Below, in pieces: positions 32,843 to 43,168 of a stretch of DNA of 47,913 nucleotides. The stretch is from Clostridia bacterium. GTDB lineage: Bacteria; Bacillota; Clostridia; Oscillospirales; Acutalibacteraceae. The stretch covers positions 1-47,913 of the forward strand of contig JAFYVE010000049.1 of assembly GCA_017549285.1 (NCBI GenBank). Reading direction: 5' to 3'. A model generated the notes under the pieces. That model was given only the letters and a program-made list of their open reading frames with translations. It had not been told where the DNA came from and did not search any database. Made by a program: the position numbers and the translations under genes. Each line of letters begins with the position of its first letter. Within the stretch, counting starts at the first letter, position 1.

Positions 32843-35800
32843 TTATGCCATGCCGAAGAGCTTTCTGAAGAAATCGCCGATTCTCTGGAAGAACTGAACG
32901 ATTCTGTCCCAGAATGTGAGAACGCCTTCATCTGCTACACCGTCTGAATCAACGATACCGTCGAAGTAAGTGTCAAGAATCTTTCTGAGAACCTTAACGC
33001 CGGAGCTTGTAACGGGATCACCGAATGTTTCAAAGAAATTGAATACGAACTTCCATGTCTTGTTGAATGAAGTGTATTCTTCTTCAAAGTTATCGATACC
33101 TGTGTGGATACCGTAGAAGATGTAGTAAAGAGTTGCCATAGCACCGCTTGTAACGGGCTCTGTTGCAAGTGCAGTAAGAACAAACTTGATAAGTGCGCTT
33201 GCTGAACTTGTAGCATCATCACTCTGTGAATTATTTGCAATAAGAGCAATAATTGCATCTGCATTGTTGCCTTCTGCAAGGAAGTCAATGAGAAGACGGA
33301 GAACGATAGTAACCATATCTGATTCCTGCCATTCGCCGGCATATTCCATTGTGTAGTATGTTTCGCCGTTTGCTGACTGATATGAAACAACCTTACCTGT
33401 TGTAAGCTCTGCAACGAAGTCGTGGAGAACAAGAGTTACATCCATGCCTGTTGATTCTTCGATACCGTCAACAGCAAGACCGATGAGGTATTCAAAGTTG
33501 TATGTTGCAAGGTCAACACCGAGGAGTGTCATAAGGTCAGGAGCACCGAGGAGGGGCTCAAGAGCCATAAGAACAGTATCAACTGAGTTGATGATGTTCT
33601 TGACAGCTGTATCAAGACCGTTTGAGTTGATGAAATAGATGATAGCGGGAAGCATATCAAAGATTTCATTTACGGGATCAGCGAGAATTGCATCTACTCT
33701 GTCAAGGAGAGGATTAAGAATTGCGCCGACCTTTGCTTCATCGTCAAGAGCCTTGAATTCAGCGGGAGTCATCATTGTGCATCCGAGTGCCTCGAAGAGA
33801 GGAACAAGACCGTATGCATAACCTTCTGAACCGTAGATTGTAAGAGCATCTCTGCCTGTACCGTCTATTGAATAGAAGAGTTCAATGTTTTCACCGCAAA
33901 GGAGAAGATCAAGAACGGGAACGATGGGAGCGATCATCTGCTTGAGAGCTGCAAGGAATGAATCTCTGTCACCGTCAACAACTTCTACTGTCATTGTTTC
34001 CCATGCACCGATTGATGTACCGAGAGCATTGTCAACAAGAGTGATTGCCATCTTGCCGATTTCTGAGTATTCACCGAAGAGGTCGGGAAGACTCTTGAGA
34101 ACATCGAGAAGTGCATCTGCAGTTGCCTGAGTATAGAGTTCTGTTGTAAGAAGTGTGTTGATAAGAGTATCAGCGTTTCTTACATTTACACCGTTGATAT
34201 TAAGACCGAGGATTGAAATGATATCGTTTACGAAATCGGGAAGATTTTCAGCGATATATTCAGCCTTGTCTTCTGTCCATACGTTATTGTAAGCAACTTC
34301 AAACTTCTTTGAAGTTTCAAGACCTGTGAATGTCTTGTCTGTGTCAGCATATTCTGTAAGAATCCATGAGAATTCCTGCATTGCCTTAACACCCTGGATA
34401 CCGAGAACAGCGATGATGCCGTTGTAAACATCTTCACCGAGCCATGATGAAAGCTGTGCATCATTTCTTTCGTCAACGAATGCGTCAACAACGAATGAGA
34501 TGAGACATGTGATCATGTCTTTTCTTGTTTCTTCTTCGCTGTAAGTCATACGGTAAGCAAGCTTGCCGTTAGCTGATTCGAAGGGAACAACCTGACCGAT
34601 GAAGAATGTTGCAAGGAATTTCTGAGTATATTCGGGGAAGTAGAGACCTACGAGATCTTCGAGAAGATCGAAGATAGCATAGAAATCAAAGTTTGTGATG
34701 TCGATACCTTCAATGAGAGTAGCGAAATCAACGTTTACACCCATGGGCTTGAGAGCATCAAGGATGAAGTTTACGGGCTGAAGGAGGTTATTTACAACAA
34801 CCTTGAGACCGTCTGCATTGATGAAGTAAATAACGTTGGGAAGCTTTTCAAGCATTACGCTGAGAGTTCCGTCACCGTTAAGGTCACCGCAGATTTCAGC
34901 AAGCCAGTCTGTAACAGCTGTGAAGATATCTCTTACAGCCATTTCCATATCAAGTTCACCGTCAACATAGAATGCTGATGCGGGCTTGATGCCTGAAGCT
35001 GTGCCTTCGTAGTTCATTGTAGCTGAAAGACCTTCAAGGAGAGGTACGAATGCTTCATTGTAGCCTTCGCCGCCCTTGATTGTTACAAGAACTTCGTTAG
35101 TTGTACCGTTGAAGAATGTGTAATCTTCACCGAAGAGGAGCCATGCGAGAAGTCTGTATGCGGGTCTGAGAGCCTCAACAAAGCCTTCTACGAATGCTGT
35201 TCTCTTTTCTGCATTTGTTGCAGCTGAATCGATGCCCCAGTCCTTAACACAAGTTACAACTTTTTCACCGTTTTCATCTGTTGTGATTTCACAATAGTCA
35301 TCGAACCATGCAGCAAGGTCTTCTGCACCGAGGAGGACGCCTGCCTTCTTGATGATATCTTCGTAATCAACAAGGAGTTCAACTACCATTTCGATAAGTG
35401 AATTGAGGATGTCATCCTTATAAAGAGCACCTGAAATAGCTGCATCGAGAAGCTGACCGAGAGATGAACCGTCATTTCTTGCGATTGTTGTGATTTCTTT
35501 TACAAGAGTATCAAGAATAACATCAATGTATTCAGCAGAAGCTTCATTCCAGTTATTCTGGTACTGTGTATAGATTTCATAAGCGTCGCCTGTACGCTCG
35601 GGAAGATTGTTGTTGTAGAGCTGAGAAGCAGCATCTTCACCTTCATACATATATGCCCAGTTCATATCTCTGTAAACAAAAGCACTTGAAGCACCCTTGA
35701 TAAGGTTATAAACTGCATAATATGTTTCTTCACCGAGAAGACCTGAGAAGAGGTCTGCGTTGAGGTTGAATGCATCGAGAGCGATGCTGAGTACGATTGT

Positions 35801-38800
35801 GAGAACGTCACCTTCTGCACCTTCAACGTCAAGTCTGTAAGCCTTTCTGCCGTTTGCTGATGTGAACTCTGCAAGTTTACCTACATAGAGGTTCTTGATG
35901 ATTTCAACCATTTCAGCTGAAAGGACGAAGCCTGCGTCAGCAGCGAAACCAAGGAGAGTATCCATTGAGATTTTAGAAATGTTCAGACCGATTGTGGGCT
36001 CAAGGAGACCGCCGATTGAAACTGCTGAACCGTCTTCGCTGATAACGGGAGAAAGTTTTTCAATGATTGCATCAACGGGAGCAAGAAGATTGTTTACACT
36101 TGTCTTGATACCGTCTGCATTGATGAAATAGATAATGTTGGGAAGAAGGTCAAAAATACCTTCAACAGGATTTGCTGCAATTTCATCTACAAGAGCAAAT
36201 ACTGAATTAAGAAGAGCTTCTACTGCATCGGGAACATTGTACTTGCCTGTTTCTGCATTGTAGAAATCAGAAGCGGGAGCAAGAGTACAGCCGAGTGCTT
36301 CGAAGATGGGAGCGAGACCGTAAGCATAGCCTTCGCCGCCGTTGAGAGCGATAACATCGTTGAATACATATTTGCCTTCAGCGTCTGTTTCGCTGCCTGT
36401 GAAGAATGTGAAGTCTTCACCGAAGAATACCCATGCGAGGAGTTCGTTTGCGGGAGCAAGAACTTCCTTGAGAGCTGCGATGAATGCTGTCTTCTTGTCA
36501 GCTGCTTCATCAACGCCCCAATCCTTTGTGCATACATACTCGCCTGTTGCTTCGTCGATATCGCAGAATGTGAACCATGTAGCGATATCTGTATCAAGAA
36601 CAACGTCAACGAGTTCAAAGAGTGATGCATCAAGACCTGCAATAAGATTTACGATAAGTTCAACAACTGTGTTGAGGATTTCGTCTGAGTAAACGTTATC
36701 TTCAAGAAGTCCGTTGAGAAGAGTGCCGATTGTTTCGTTTTCTTCAAGAACCATGGGAAGAACGAGTTCAAGCACTTCGTCAAGAGCTGAGTAAACTGCG
36801 TCAGCTGTTTCCTTATCCCAGTCAGTTGTATAGTCAAGGTATACGATTGACTGTGCGGGAAGGATGAGTGAGAACTCATCAACTGATGTGAACATATAGC
36901 CCCAGTCGGGATCTGCATATTCAACATCAACACCCTTGATAACTTCTGCGATCATGCCGTACATACCGGCAATTTCTTCTTTACCTGTCATTTCAGCAAC
37001 AAGTTCAAAGATAACGTCGCCGTTAGCCTTGCCGTCTGCTGCGGGATAGCTGAGACAATCAAGAAGAGCTGTTACAAGAAGAGTTACTGTATCTGCTGCA
37101 TCAACAGTTGACTTATAAACTGTGCCGACTGCTGTGTTTTCGATCTTTTCAATACCTGAGCAGAAGCCCTTGATACCGATATTTACAAGACCGCTGTTGT
37201 AGAGGTCTGTGCCGAGGAAACCGTCAACAAGCTTGATGATTTCTGAGAATGTAAGATTGTTGATGTCGATTGAATAGTAAACGAAGTCAGGATCATCATT
37301 CTGATATACACCATTGATTACATAAGGAAGAATTGCATCAATGTTGAGAGCCTTATAGTTAAGAAGCTCTGAAACGAGAATTGAAAGAACGCCGTTTACA
37401 TCTACATCAATGATGGGTCTTACTGTATCAACAAGCACAAGAACGGGCATAAGAAGGTTGTGAAGGAATGTTGAAAGACCGTTTGATTCGATGAAGTAGA
37501 AGAGGTCGGGGATAATTTCAACGAGCTGTTCAATCATATCATCTGATGATGTGAGAGCATAGAACCAGTCAAGAACTGCTGTGAGCATAGCTGTGAAGCT
37601 GCCCATTGCATCTGCATTGAAATCTGCCTGAGTGGGAAGATTGTCAACACCGAGCATTTCAAAGAGAAGACCGAATGTTGTATCATATGTTTCATAACCC
37701 TTGAGAGTTACAACATTTTCAAATGCTGATACATCTTCGCCTGCGAACAGGAACTCGATAAGAAGTGAAGCTTCACCGAGAAGTCTTGAAAGGATATTTA
37801 CGAATGTATATCCGTCACCGTCGTTAAGAGGCATCTTGTTGAAGAACCAGGAAATTGTTCCGTCTTCGTTTGCAATACCTTCAACGCCGAAGTTGTTTAC
37901 ATAATGTCTGTCATCAGGCATTATGATTTCAGCATCTTCTGCCCATGTTGATGCGGGGAAGAGATAACCGAATGCTGTGTACCATGATTCAATGTTGATA
38001 CCAACCTGGTTAGCAACAACGTCATTGATAACTGCACTGGGTGAATCACCGAGACCGCCGAGCATCTTGACAAGAGCTGTGATGTTTGCATTTGTAAAGA
38101 GTCCGTTTACTGTTTCAGCAAGGAAATCACCGATATCAGTCATATCAGAGCCGACGAGTGAAAGAACTGTCTTTACAAGTGCGTCAAGATTATCCATAAG
38201 ATATTCTGACTTTTCACGTGTCCAGTCGTTACCATAGTTAAGGTAAACGATTGACATGTTGTTTGCGCCTTCAATACCATTATAATTGTATGCACTTTCA
38301 GCCCAGTTCATTTCAGCAAGGTCATATGTAACGGGGTTGAGAATTTCAATTATAGCAGCGAGAGCGCCTCTGGGGTTATTTGTAAGCTGTGAAATAACCT
38401 TATCGAGAACAGAAGCGATCATGGGATCCATATCTGAACCGAGGAGTGATGTGAGAAGGCTGTTGCCTTCTGCATCGGGAGTAAGAGCCTGAACAAGGTA
38501 ATCAATAAGCCAGTACATAAGGTCTGCCTTATTAGCATTAAGGTCTACTCTGCCGCCGGCATTGTATGACCAGTCAGAACAGAAGATGATATCCTGCTGT
38601 CTGATGGGAGGAAGTGTGATTGCGGGACTTGCTGCTGCGGGAGCTGCATCGCAACCTGCATCACAACCTGTTGCATCTGAACCTGTGAGTGAACCGAGAG
38701 CGAATTTGAGAATTTCATTGAAGTCTGAAATTTCAAAGCCGAGCATATCGTAAAGGTTGATTTCGTCTGCAAGGTTAAGGTCTACGGGGAATTCGATTGT

Positions 38801-41800
38801 ACCGGCAAGTGAACCTTCAAGAAGGCCGAGGATTGAGTTACCCAGACCTGAACCCGCATAAACATCAAGTTCATGAAGGTTAAGATTCAGATGAATCTTA
38901 AGACTGTTGATAATTTCCTGAACAGAGTCCATTGAAACGAAATAAACAAGGTTCGGGAGAATATCAAGAATACTTGTAAGGGGTGATTTGAGAATGTCTT
39001 TTACTCTCTTGAGAAGAGTACCGATAAGAGCATCTGCAATATCATAACCTGAAGCATCCTGTGAAACTGTGGGAATCTTTTCAACGCCGAGAACCTCGAA
39101 GAGAGGAACGAAGATTGTACTCCATGCGTTAAGAGGATCGATAGTAATTCTCATACCGCCACGGATGAATGTTTTGTTAGCATTCAGGAAACCGAGTGCT
39201 GTAATTTTATCAGAATAAGCAATAGCAGCGTTTGATGATTCGCCTTCAAAAGGTTTGTCTGTAAGAACAGCCTGAAGAAGAGGAAGAATAGAATCAAGGA
39301 TACAAGCCATTACTTCGATGAATGAATCTTCATCGTATACGCCCCATTCAAATGCAAGAGCTTTTGTTTCGTCAACTACGGGAGTTTCGGGATCATCAGC
39401 ACAAACGAGCTGAGTCCAGTCTCTGCCTGCAGCCTTGAGAGCTTCATAAATGGGTGAACCTACACCGTAAGATGCGGGGTTTGAAAGAAGGAGTGAATCA
39501 GCAAGAGATGCGGGATAGATATAAAGACCAAGGTCTGCAAACACCTGCATGAAGTTCTTCTGATGACCTTCGGGGTTGCCGGGTGCATATGTTGTATCAA
39601 GATAAAGAGCAAGTTTACCAGATGCAGCATCGATAAGTGAACCGATGTCAAGCCAGGGTACACCGTTTGCATCAACTTCAGCACCGTCCATTGTACCGAG
39701 AGCACCGACAAGCTCTGCTTCGATAAGTTCACAGATCATCGGGAAAATTGCACTGACGAGAGTGTTCATCATATCGTCTGTGTAAAGCATATCTTCAATC
39801 ATAAGAAGAAGATATTCTTCAAGACCGATGTATTCTTCCTCTTCATTTGTGAAGCCGAGGAGAGCACCGAAGTCACGTGAAATGATGAAATTGTCAAGTC
39901 TTGCAACTGTGTTTTCCATCTTGTCTGCAGTTACATAGTAGTTATCTTCTGCACCGCTTCTTGCAAGGTCAGAGGGATAACCTATCTGGATTTCGCCGCC
40001 TTCTTCGTCATCAATGATGACCTGATCGCCTGCATAACGGACACCGAAATAACCGTTTTCATCAGCAAATGTAAAGCCTTCGTTGAAGTGAGCCTTACCG
40101 TCTGATGTAGAGAATGCATGGTACTTATCAAGAAGAGTCTGTACCTGTGCATACTTGTTTACATAAGCACTTGAAAGACCGAGATTATTATCTATTACAT
40201 AATTATAAAGGTCATAGTCAAAGTATGTAAGAGTTGATTTGATTGATGCGAAGTTATTGAAGTTAACTTCTGTTATACCCTTGTATGCTTCAACAGTATC
40301 AAGCTGAGCTTCAGTTCTTGCGATAAGGTTTGCCTTAACAAGTTCCTTACCTGTTGATTTTACAGAATCAATAAGAGTCTGAAGGAGGTAATCCGTGCCT
40401 TCGTAATTGATTGTGAAAATCTTATCGGCAATTGTGCCGCCCCACTTGCTCAGAATATTGTTATATGATGTTCTGAGTTCTGTGAGCTTTGTATCGAGTT
40501 CCTGATGAAGAGCGATAGCTGTATCGTTATCAAGATCAACGATCATATTTGTGAAGATGATGGGCATAAAGTATGAATAGTATGTTTCATACTCCATCTT
40601 GAGTCCACGTACTTCTACAACTTCATCAAGCTTTGTATTGAATGCTGCCCAGTCTGCTTCATAAGCAGTTGTCCAGTAATTTCTGTAATATGCTTTTGAA
40701 GTGTAAGTTGCAAGGACTTCTTCGTAACCTTCAACTTTCTGAACAAGACCGAGAACTTCTGCATCGGCAGGAGTTTCAATATCTTCTTTATTGAGAAGAG
40801 TATTGTAATCTTCATATGTCTTGAGCATTGAAGCTGCAAGTTCTTCAAGTCTCTGTTCTGTCATTACATCATAAAGAGTTGCCATGTAAGAATCAGCAGT
40901 TGATTTAAGAGCAACAGCTGAATCGTATTCATCAGCATAACCTGCATCGTTAACAATGTAATTAACGATTTCAGCATCCATGTTGAATACAACATTGTAA
41001 GCTGTGTTGACCTTATTATAAAGGCTGCTCATTTCTGCATAGCTTTCCTCATTATATTCAGAGCCGATATAATTATTGAGGACATCGATGTTGTGCATAC
41101 CTGCTACAACACGGTAAGCAAAATAGCAATCTTCCATGAATGCAACGATCTTATCATAACCGAGACCGAAATGATCGATAACTTCTTTTGAGAAATTATC
41201 TTTCATTACATTATAATAAGAATCAGCACTCTTATAAAGAGTTTCAATCTCATCAATAGATAAGCCGAGCATTGATTCTCTTGTGTTTACATAGAGTTCT
41301 TCGTTGAAGAACTTTTCAAGAGCAAGAAGGTTCTTCTTTGCTGTTGTGTTCTTTACAACCTGTCTTGTGGGCTTACCTGTCATATAGTTATATGCAGATG
41401 TTGAGATTGTGGGTGTGTAATAATTTGTTGTTACAGCATCACAACCTTCACCTGTTGTTTCACTTCTTGAATCAACTTTTGATACAGTTGCACTGTAAGT
41501 TGTAACATGGTTGTAAGTGAAAGTTGCACTTGTAAGGAATGATGAAGGGATTTCATCAATTGTGCTGAACTTAGTAAGGTACTTTGTCATATCAACCTGA
41601 ACAAAAGCCTTCTTTGTTGTAACATCACTTAATGAAATACCAGCAGCGTACATCGAGCCGTTTGATGCGATAGGATATGAACCTGTTACATCTGTACCCT
41701 GAGTGTACTCTGTTGTTGATTCGCCGAGTTTTGTTGACTTTGTGCCGGGCTTTTCTGAAGAGTAAATAGTTGCGCCGTCGGGATCAAGAACGTTCTTTAC

Positions 41801-42178
41801 AAGTCTGTCAGCAGCAGTTGCATTCGCATACTGTGATTTGAATTCTGCTGTGAAGTAATCGTAAAGAGCTTTTGTTGAGTTACCCTTTGATTCGGCGTCT
41901 CTACCTTCTCTGTAGGTCTTTACGGCATAGTCGAAGATAGCATCGGCAGCAGCAAGAGCTGAACCGTCATCGGCTGTGTAATTCCATTCGTTAGCAGCAC
42001 TGCTTAATGTGAAGCCGTTTGCTGTTGCAGCATTGACAAGGTCAATAACCTGCGCAGACGAATACTTGGAATCACCGGGAGCCGCAGATGCAACTACACC
42101 TGTAAGACCGACTGAGCATGCACTGAATAACATAAGTAATGCTAAAAAGATGCTCAGCGTTTTCTTTGCGAGTTTCAT
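32843..42178 (-). CDS. Giant secreted repeat protein of unknown function (3111 residues)
   Basis: I do not recognise a family. A signal peptide (KK at 5-6, hydrophobic core 8-30) ends in VVASA/AP near residue 32; an FSAC at 18-21 leaves a weak lipobox alternative. Residues 33 to about 840 are a unique, mostly helical region. Five diverged repeats of roughly 400-480 residues follow, each containing a [PI]xxxYFI[NE][AS][ND]G motif (near 1078, 1560, 2017, 2451, 2848). Most are preceded by an [FA]GED-type block and EGYxxxFxPLFExLG. The repeats are rich in Leu, Asp and Glu and low in Lys. A CDAGCDAAPAAASP insert lies near 1180. The end is an aromatic amphipathic helix (FWDRIVQFFQRIGDFFRKLFG). No LPXTG, SLH or dockerin is visible. 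AGGAAG precedes the ATG. Confidence 0.85.
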   Translation of the reverse strand: MKLAKKTLSIFLALLMLFSACSVGLTGVVASAAPGDSKYSSAQVIDLVNAATANGFTLSSAANEWNYTADDGSALAAADAIFDYAVKTYREGRDAESKGNSTKALYDYFTAEFKSQYANATAADRLVKNVLDPDGATIYSSEKPGTKSTKLGESTTEYTQGTDVTGSYPIASNGSMYAAGISLSDVTTKKAFVQVDMTKYLTKFSTIDEIPSSFLTSATFTYNHVTTYSATVSKVDSRSETTGEGCDAVTTNYYTPTISTSAYNYMTGKPTRQVVKNTTAKKNLLALEKFFNEELYVNTRESMLGLSIDEIETLYKSADSYYNVMKDNFSKEVIDHFGLGYDKIVAFMEDCYFAYRVVAGMHNIDVLNNYIGSEYNEESYAEMSSLYNKVNTAYNVVFNMDAEIVNYIVNDAGYADEYDSAVALKSTADSYMATLYDVMTEQRLEELAASMLKTYEDYNTLLNKEDIETPADAEVLGLVQKVEGYEEVLATYTSKAYYRNYWTTAYEADWAAFNTKLDEVVEVRGLKMEYETYYSYFMPIIFTNMIVDLDNDTAIALHQELDTKLTELRTSYNNILSKWGGTIADKIFTINYEGTDYLLQTLIDSVKSTGKELVKANLIARTEAQLDTVEAYKGITEVNFNNFASIKSTLTYFDYDLYNYVIDNNLGLSSAYVNKYAQVQTLLDKYHAFSTSDGKAHFNEGFTFADENGYFGVRYAGDQVIIDDEEGGEIQIGYPSDLARSGAEDNYYVTADKMENTVARLDNFIISRDFGALLGFTNEEEEYIGLEEYLLLMIEDMLYTDDMMNTLVSAIFPMICELIEAELVGALGTMDGAEVDANGVPWLDIGSLIDAASGKLALYLDTTYAPGNPEGHQKNFMQVFADLGLYIYPASLADSLLLSNPASYGVGSPIYEALKAAGRDWTQLVCADDPETPVVDETKALAFEWGVYDEDSFIEVMACILDSILPLLQAVLTDKPFEGESSNAAIAYSDKITALGFLNANKTFIRGGMRITIDPLNAWSTIFVPLFEVLGVEKIPTVSQDASGYDIADALIGTLLKRVKDILKSPLTSILDILPNLVYFVSMDSVQEIINSLKIHLNLNLHELDVYAGSGLGNSILGLLEGSLAGTIEFPVDLNLADEINLYDMLGFEISDFNEILKFALGSLTGSDATGCDAGCDAAPAAASPAITLPPIRQQDIIFCSDWSYNAGGRVDLNANKADLMYWLIDYLVQALTPDAEGNSLLTSLLGSDMDPMIASVLDKVISQLTNNPRGALAAIIEILNPVTYDLAEMNWAESAYNYNGIEGANNMSIVYLNYGNDWTREKSEYLMDNLDALVKTVLSLVGSDMTDIGDFLAETVNGLFTNANITALVKMLGGLGDSPSAVINDVVANQVGINIESWYTAFGYLFPASTWAEDAEIIMPDDRHYVNNFGVEGIANEDGTISWFFNKMPLNDGDGYTFVNILSRLLGEASLLIEFLFAGEDVSAFENVVTLKGYETYDTTFGLLFEMLGVDNLPTQADFNADAMGSFTAMLTAVLDWFYALTSSDDMIEQLVEIIPDLFYFIESNGLSTFLHNLLMPVLVLVDTVRPIIDVDVNGVLSILVSELLNYKALNIDAILPYVINGVYQNDDPDFVYYSIDINNLTFSEIIKLVDGFLGTDLYNSGLVNIGIKGFCSGIEKIENTAVGTVYKSTVDAADTVTLLVTALLDCLSYPAADGKANGDVIFELVAEMTGKEEIAGMYGMIAEVIKGVDVEYADPDWGYMFTSVDEFSLILPAQSIVYLDYTTDWDKETADAVYSALDEVLELVLPMVLEENETIGTLLNGLLEDNVYSDEILNTVVELIVNLIAGLDASLFELVDVVLDTDIATWFTFCDIDEATGEYVCTKDWGVDEAADKKTAFIAALKEVLAPANELLAWVFFGEDFTFFTGSETDAEGKYVFNDVIALNGGEGYAYGLAPIFEALGCTLAPASDFYNAETGKYNVPDAVEALLNSVFALVDEIAANPVEGIFDLLPNIIYFINADGIKTSVNNLLAPVDAIIEKLSPVISEDGSAVSIGGLLEPTIGLNISKISMDTLLGFAADAGFVLSAEMVEIIKNLYVGKLAEFTSANGRKAYRLDVEGAEGDVLTIVLSIALDAFNLNADLFSGLLGEETYYAVYNLIKGASSAFVYRDMNWAYMYEGEDAASQLYNNNLPERTGDAYEIYTQYQNNWNEASAEYIDVILDTLVKEITTIARNDGSSLGQLLDAAISGALYKDDILNSLIEMVVELLVDYEDIIKKAGVLLGAEDLAAWFDDYCEITTDENGEKVVTCVKDWGIDSAATNAEKRTAFVEGFVEALRPAYRLLAWLLFGEDYTFFNGTTNEVLVTIKGGEGYNEAFVPLLEGLSATMNYEGTASGIKPASAFYVDGELDMEMAVRDIFTAVTDWLAEICGDLNGDGTLSVMLEKLPNVIYFINADGLKVVVNNLLQPVNFILDALKPMGVNVDFATLIEGIDITNFDFYAIFDLLEDLVGLYFPEYTQKFLATFFIGQVVPFESANGKLAYRMTYSEEETRKDMITCLISFVVDAFVDERNDAQLSSWLGEDVYNGIIAVLGIQGVKAMQEFSWILTEYADTDKTFTGLETSKKFEVAYNNVWTEDKAEYIAENLPDFVNDIISILGLNINGVNVRNADTLINTLLTTELYTQATADALLDVLKSLPDLFGEYSEIGKMAITLVDNALGTSIGAWETMTVEVVDGDRDSFLAALKQMIAPIVPVLDLLLCGENIELFYSIDGTGRDALTIYGSEGYAYGLVPLFEALGCTMMTPAEFKALDDEAKVGAILNPLLDRVDAILADPVNEIFDMLPAIIYFINSNGLDTAVKNIINSVDTVLMALEPLLGAPDLMTLLGVDLATYNFEYLIGLAVDGIEESTGMDVTLVLHDFVAELTTGKVVSYQSANGETYYTMEYAGEWQESDMVTIVLRLLIDFLAEGNNADAIIALIANNSQSDDATSSASALIKFVLTALATEPVTSGAMATLYYIFYGIHTGIDNFEEEYTSFNKTWKFVFNFFETFGDPVTSSGVKVLRKILDTYFDGIVDSDGVADEGVLTFWDRIVQFFQRIGDFFRKLFGMA

Positions 42179-42192
42179 AGGAATCTTCCTTT

Positions 42193-42206
42193 CTGAAATT
42201 TTTCAG
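42193..42206 (-). promoter_or_regulatory. Small hairpin beside the ribosome binding site of the giant gene
   Basis: CTGAAA / TTTCAG with a 2-base loop lies three bases before the AGGAAG ribosome binding site on the minus strand. It could affect ribosome access or act as mRNA stabiliser. Confidence 0.4.
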
Positions 42207-42218
42207 CCGTTCAAATGT

Positions 42219-42260
42219 TGTCACATCCGCTCTGAAACATTGAAAAATGTAGATGTGACA
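42219..42260 (-). promoter_or_regulatory. Long-range hairpin in the leader of the giant gene
   Basis: TGTCACATC (42219-42227) and GATGTGACA (42252-42260) form a perfect 9-base inverted repeat with a 24-base loop in the region upstream of the giant gene start. It is either an mRNA hairpin or a pair of half-sites for a dimeric regulator. Confidence 0.55.
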
Positions 42261-42291
42261 GCATCTGAGCTGACTGATTGGTCTGAACTGT

Positions 42292-42313
42292 GATAAATAT
42301 ATAAATATTTATC
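42292..42313. promoter_or_regulatory. Inverted repeat between the giant gene and the two-component system
   Basis: GATAAATAT (42292-42300) and ATATTTATC (42305-42313) form a perfect 9-base inverted repeat in the AT-rich 300-base divergent region. It is a candidate regulatory site for the giant gene. I could not assign a convincing promoter for that gene. Confidence 0.45.
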
Positions 42314-42427
42314 TTAGATTCTCTTTATTTATATAATTATTTAAGAAACTGAAAATAAACTGCCCATTTTTAATTATGAATTTTTTGTAAATAGCATTGT
42401 TTTGTTAATTTCTAATTTATTAACATG

Positions 42428-42436
42428 TGGTATTAT
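42428..42436 (+). promoter_or_regulatory. Extended -10 promoter of the two-component operon
   Basis: TGGTATTAT gives an extended TG motif and TATTAT at 42431-42436, with no good -35. It lies 42 bases before the response regulator ATG, which itself follows AAAAAGGGG. Confidence 0.45.
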
Positions 42437-42478
42437 TGCTCACGGAAAGAGAAAAATGAATAAAAAGGGGTTTTTCAG

Positions 42479-43168
42479 ATGATTCAGATTCTGATTGCCG
42501 AAGACAATGTAAACTCGGCAAAACTTATGAAAATAATCCTCAATCAGGCAGGTTACAAGGTATCAACAGCCACAAACGGCATTGAGGCACTTGAAATAAT
42601 GGACAGAAAGCACATTGACCTTATCGTGCTTGATGTTATGATGCCTAAAATGGACGGTTATGAATTCACAAGACAGCTCAGACAGACAAGTAACAACACA
42701 CCTATTCTTATGGTTACTGCAAAATATCAGAATGAAGACAAATGCGAAGGCTTTATTGCAGGTACGGATGACTACATGGTAAAACCCGTCAATGAGCAGG
42801 AGCTTCTTCTGAGAATAAAGGCACTTTTAAGAAGGTCGCAGATAAACAATGAACATAAACTGCACATCGGCAACGTAACACTTGATTCTGATTCACTTAT
42901 CGTTTCAAGAGGAAACGAAAGACAGATTCTTCCGCAGAAAGAGTTCTATCTGCTTTTCACTCTTCTCTCCTCCCCCGAAAAAGTTTTCACAAGACTTCAG
43001 CTTATGGACAGAATATGGGGTATGGATTCAGAAACAGTTGACACAACGGTAAATGTGCATGTAAACAGACTCAGAAAACGTTTTGAAGGCTGGACAGAAT
43101 TTGAAATCGTCGCAATAAGAGGCATAGGCTATATGGCGGTGATTAACAATGAAGAAGAAAACAACTGA
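42479..43168 (+). CDS. OmpR/PhoB-type response regulator
   Basis: A 229-residue two-domain regulator. The receiver domain has the acidic pair ED at 8-9, phosphoacceptor Asp52 (VLDVMMPKMDGYEF), Thr80 and Lys102 (MVKPV). The C-terminal winged-helix DNA-binding domain (about 130-225) ends in VDTTVNVHVNRLRKRFEGW and IVAIRGIGYM. Its stop overlaps the kinase gene by 20 bases, so the two are coupled. It is divergent from the giant secreted protein, a natural candidate target. Confidence 0.95.
   Translation: MIQILIAEDNVNSAKLMKIILNQAGYKVSTATNGIEALEIMDRKHIDLIVLDVMMPKMDGYEFTRQLRQTSNNTPILMVTAKYQNEDKCEGFIAGTDDYMVKPVNEQELLLRIKALLRRSQINNEHKLHIGNVTLDSDSLIVSRGNERQILPQKEFYLLFTLLSSPEKVFTRLQLMDRIWGMDSETVDTTVNVHVNRLRKRFEGWTEFEIVAIRGIGYMAVINNEEENN

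Noticed and set aside
38562-38753. Antisense open frames within the giant gene, such as a Ser/Ala/Pro-rich one here
   Set aside because: The sense frame is a continuous 3111-codon gene with signal peptide, ribosome binding site and repeats. Antisense frames have biased low-complexity composition and no start signals.
42181-42300. Cyclic-di-GMP or other known riboswitch before the giant gene
   Set aside because: None of the conserved core motifs of common riboswitch classes is visible; only simple hairpins are present.
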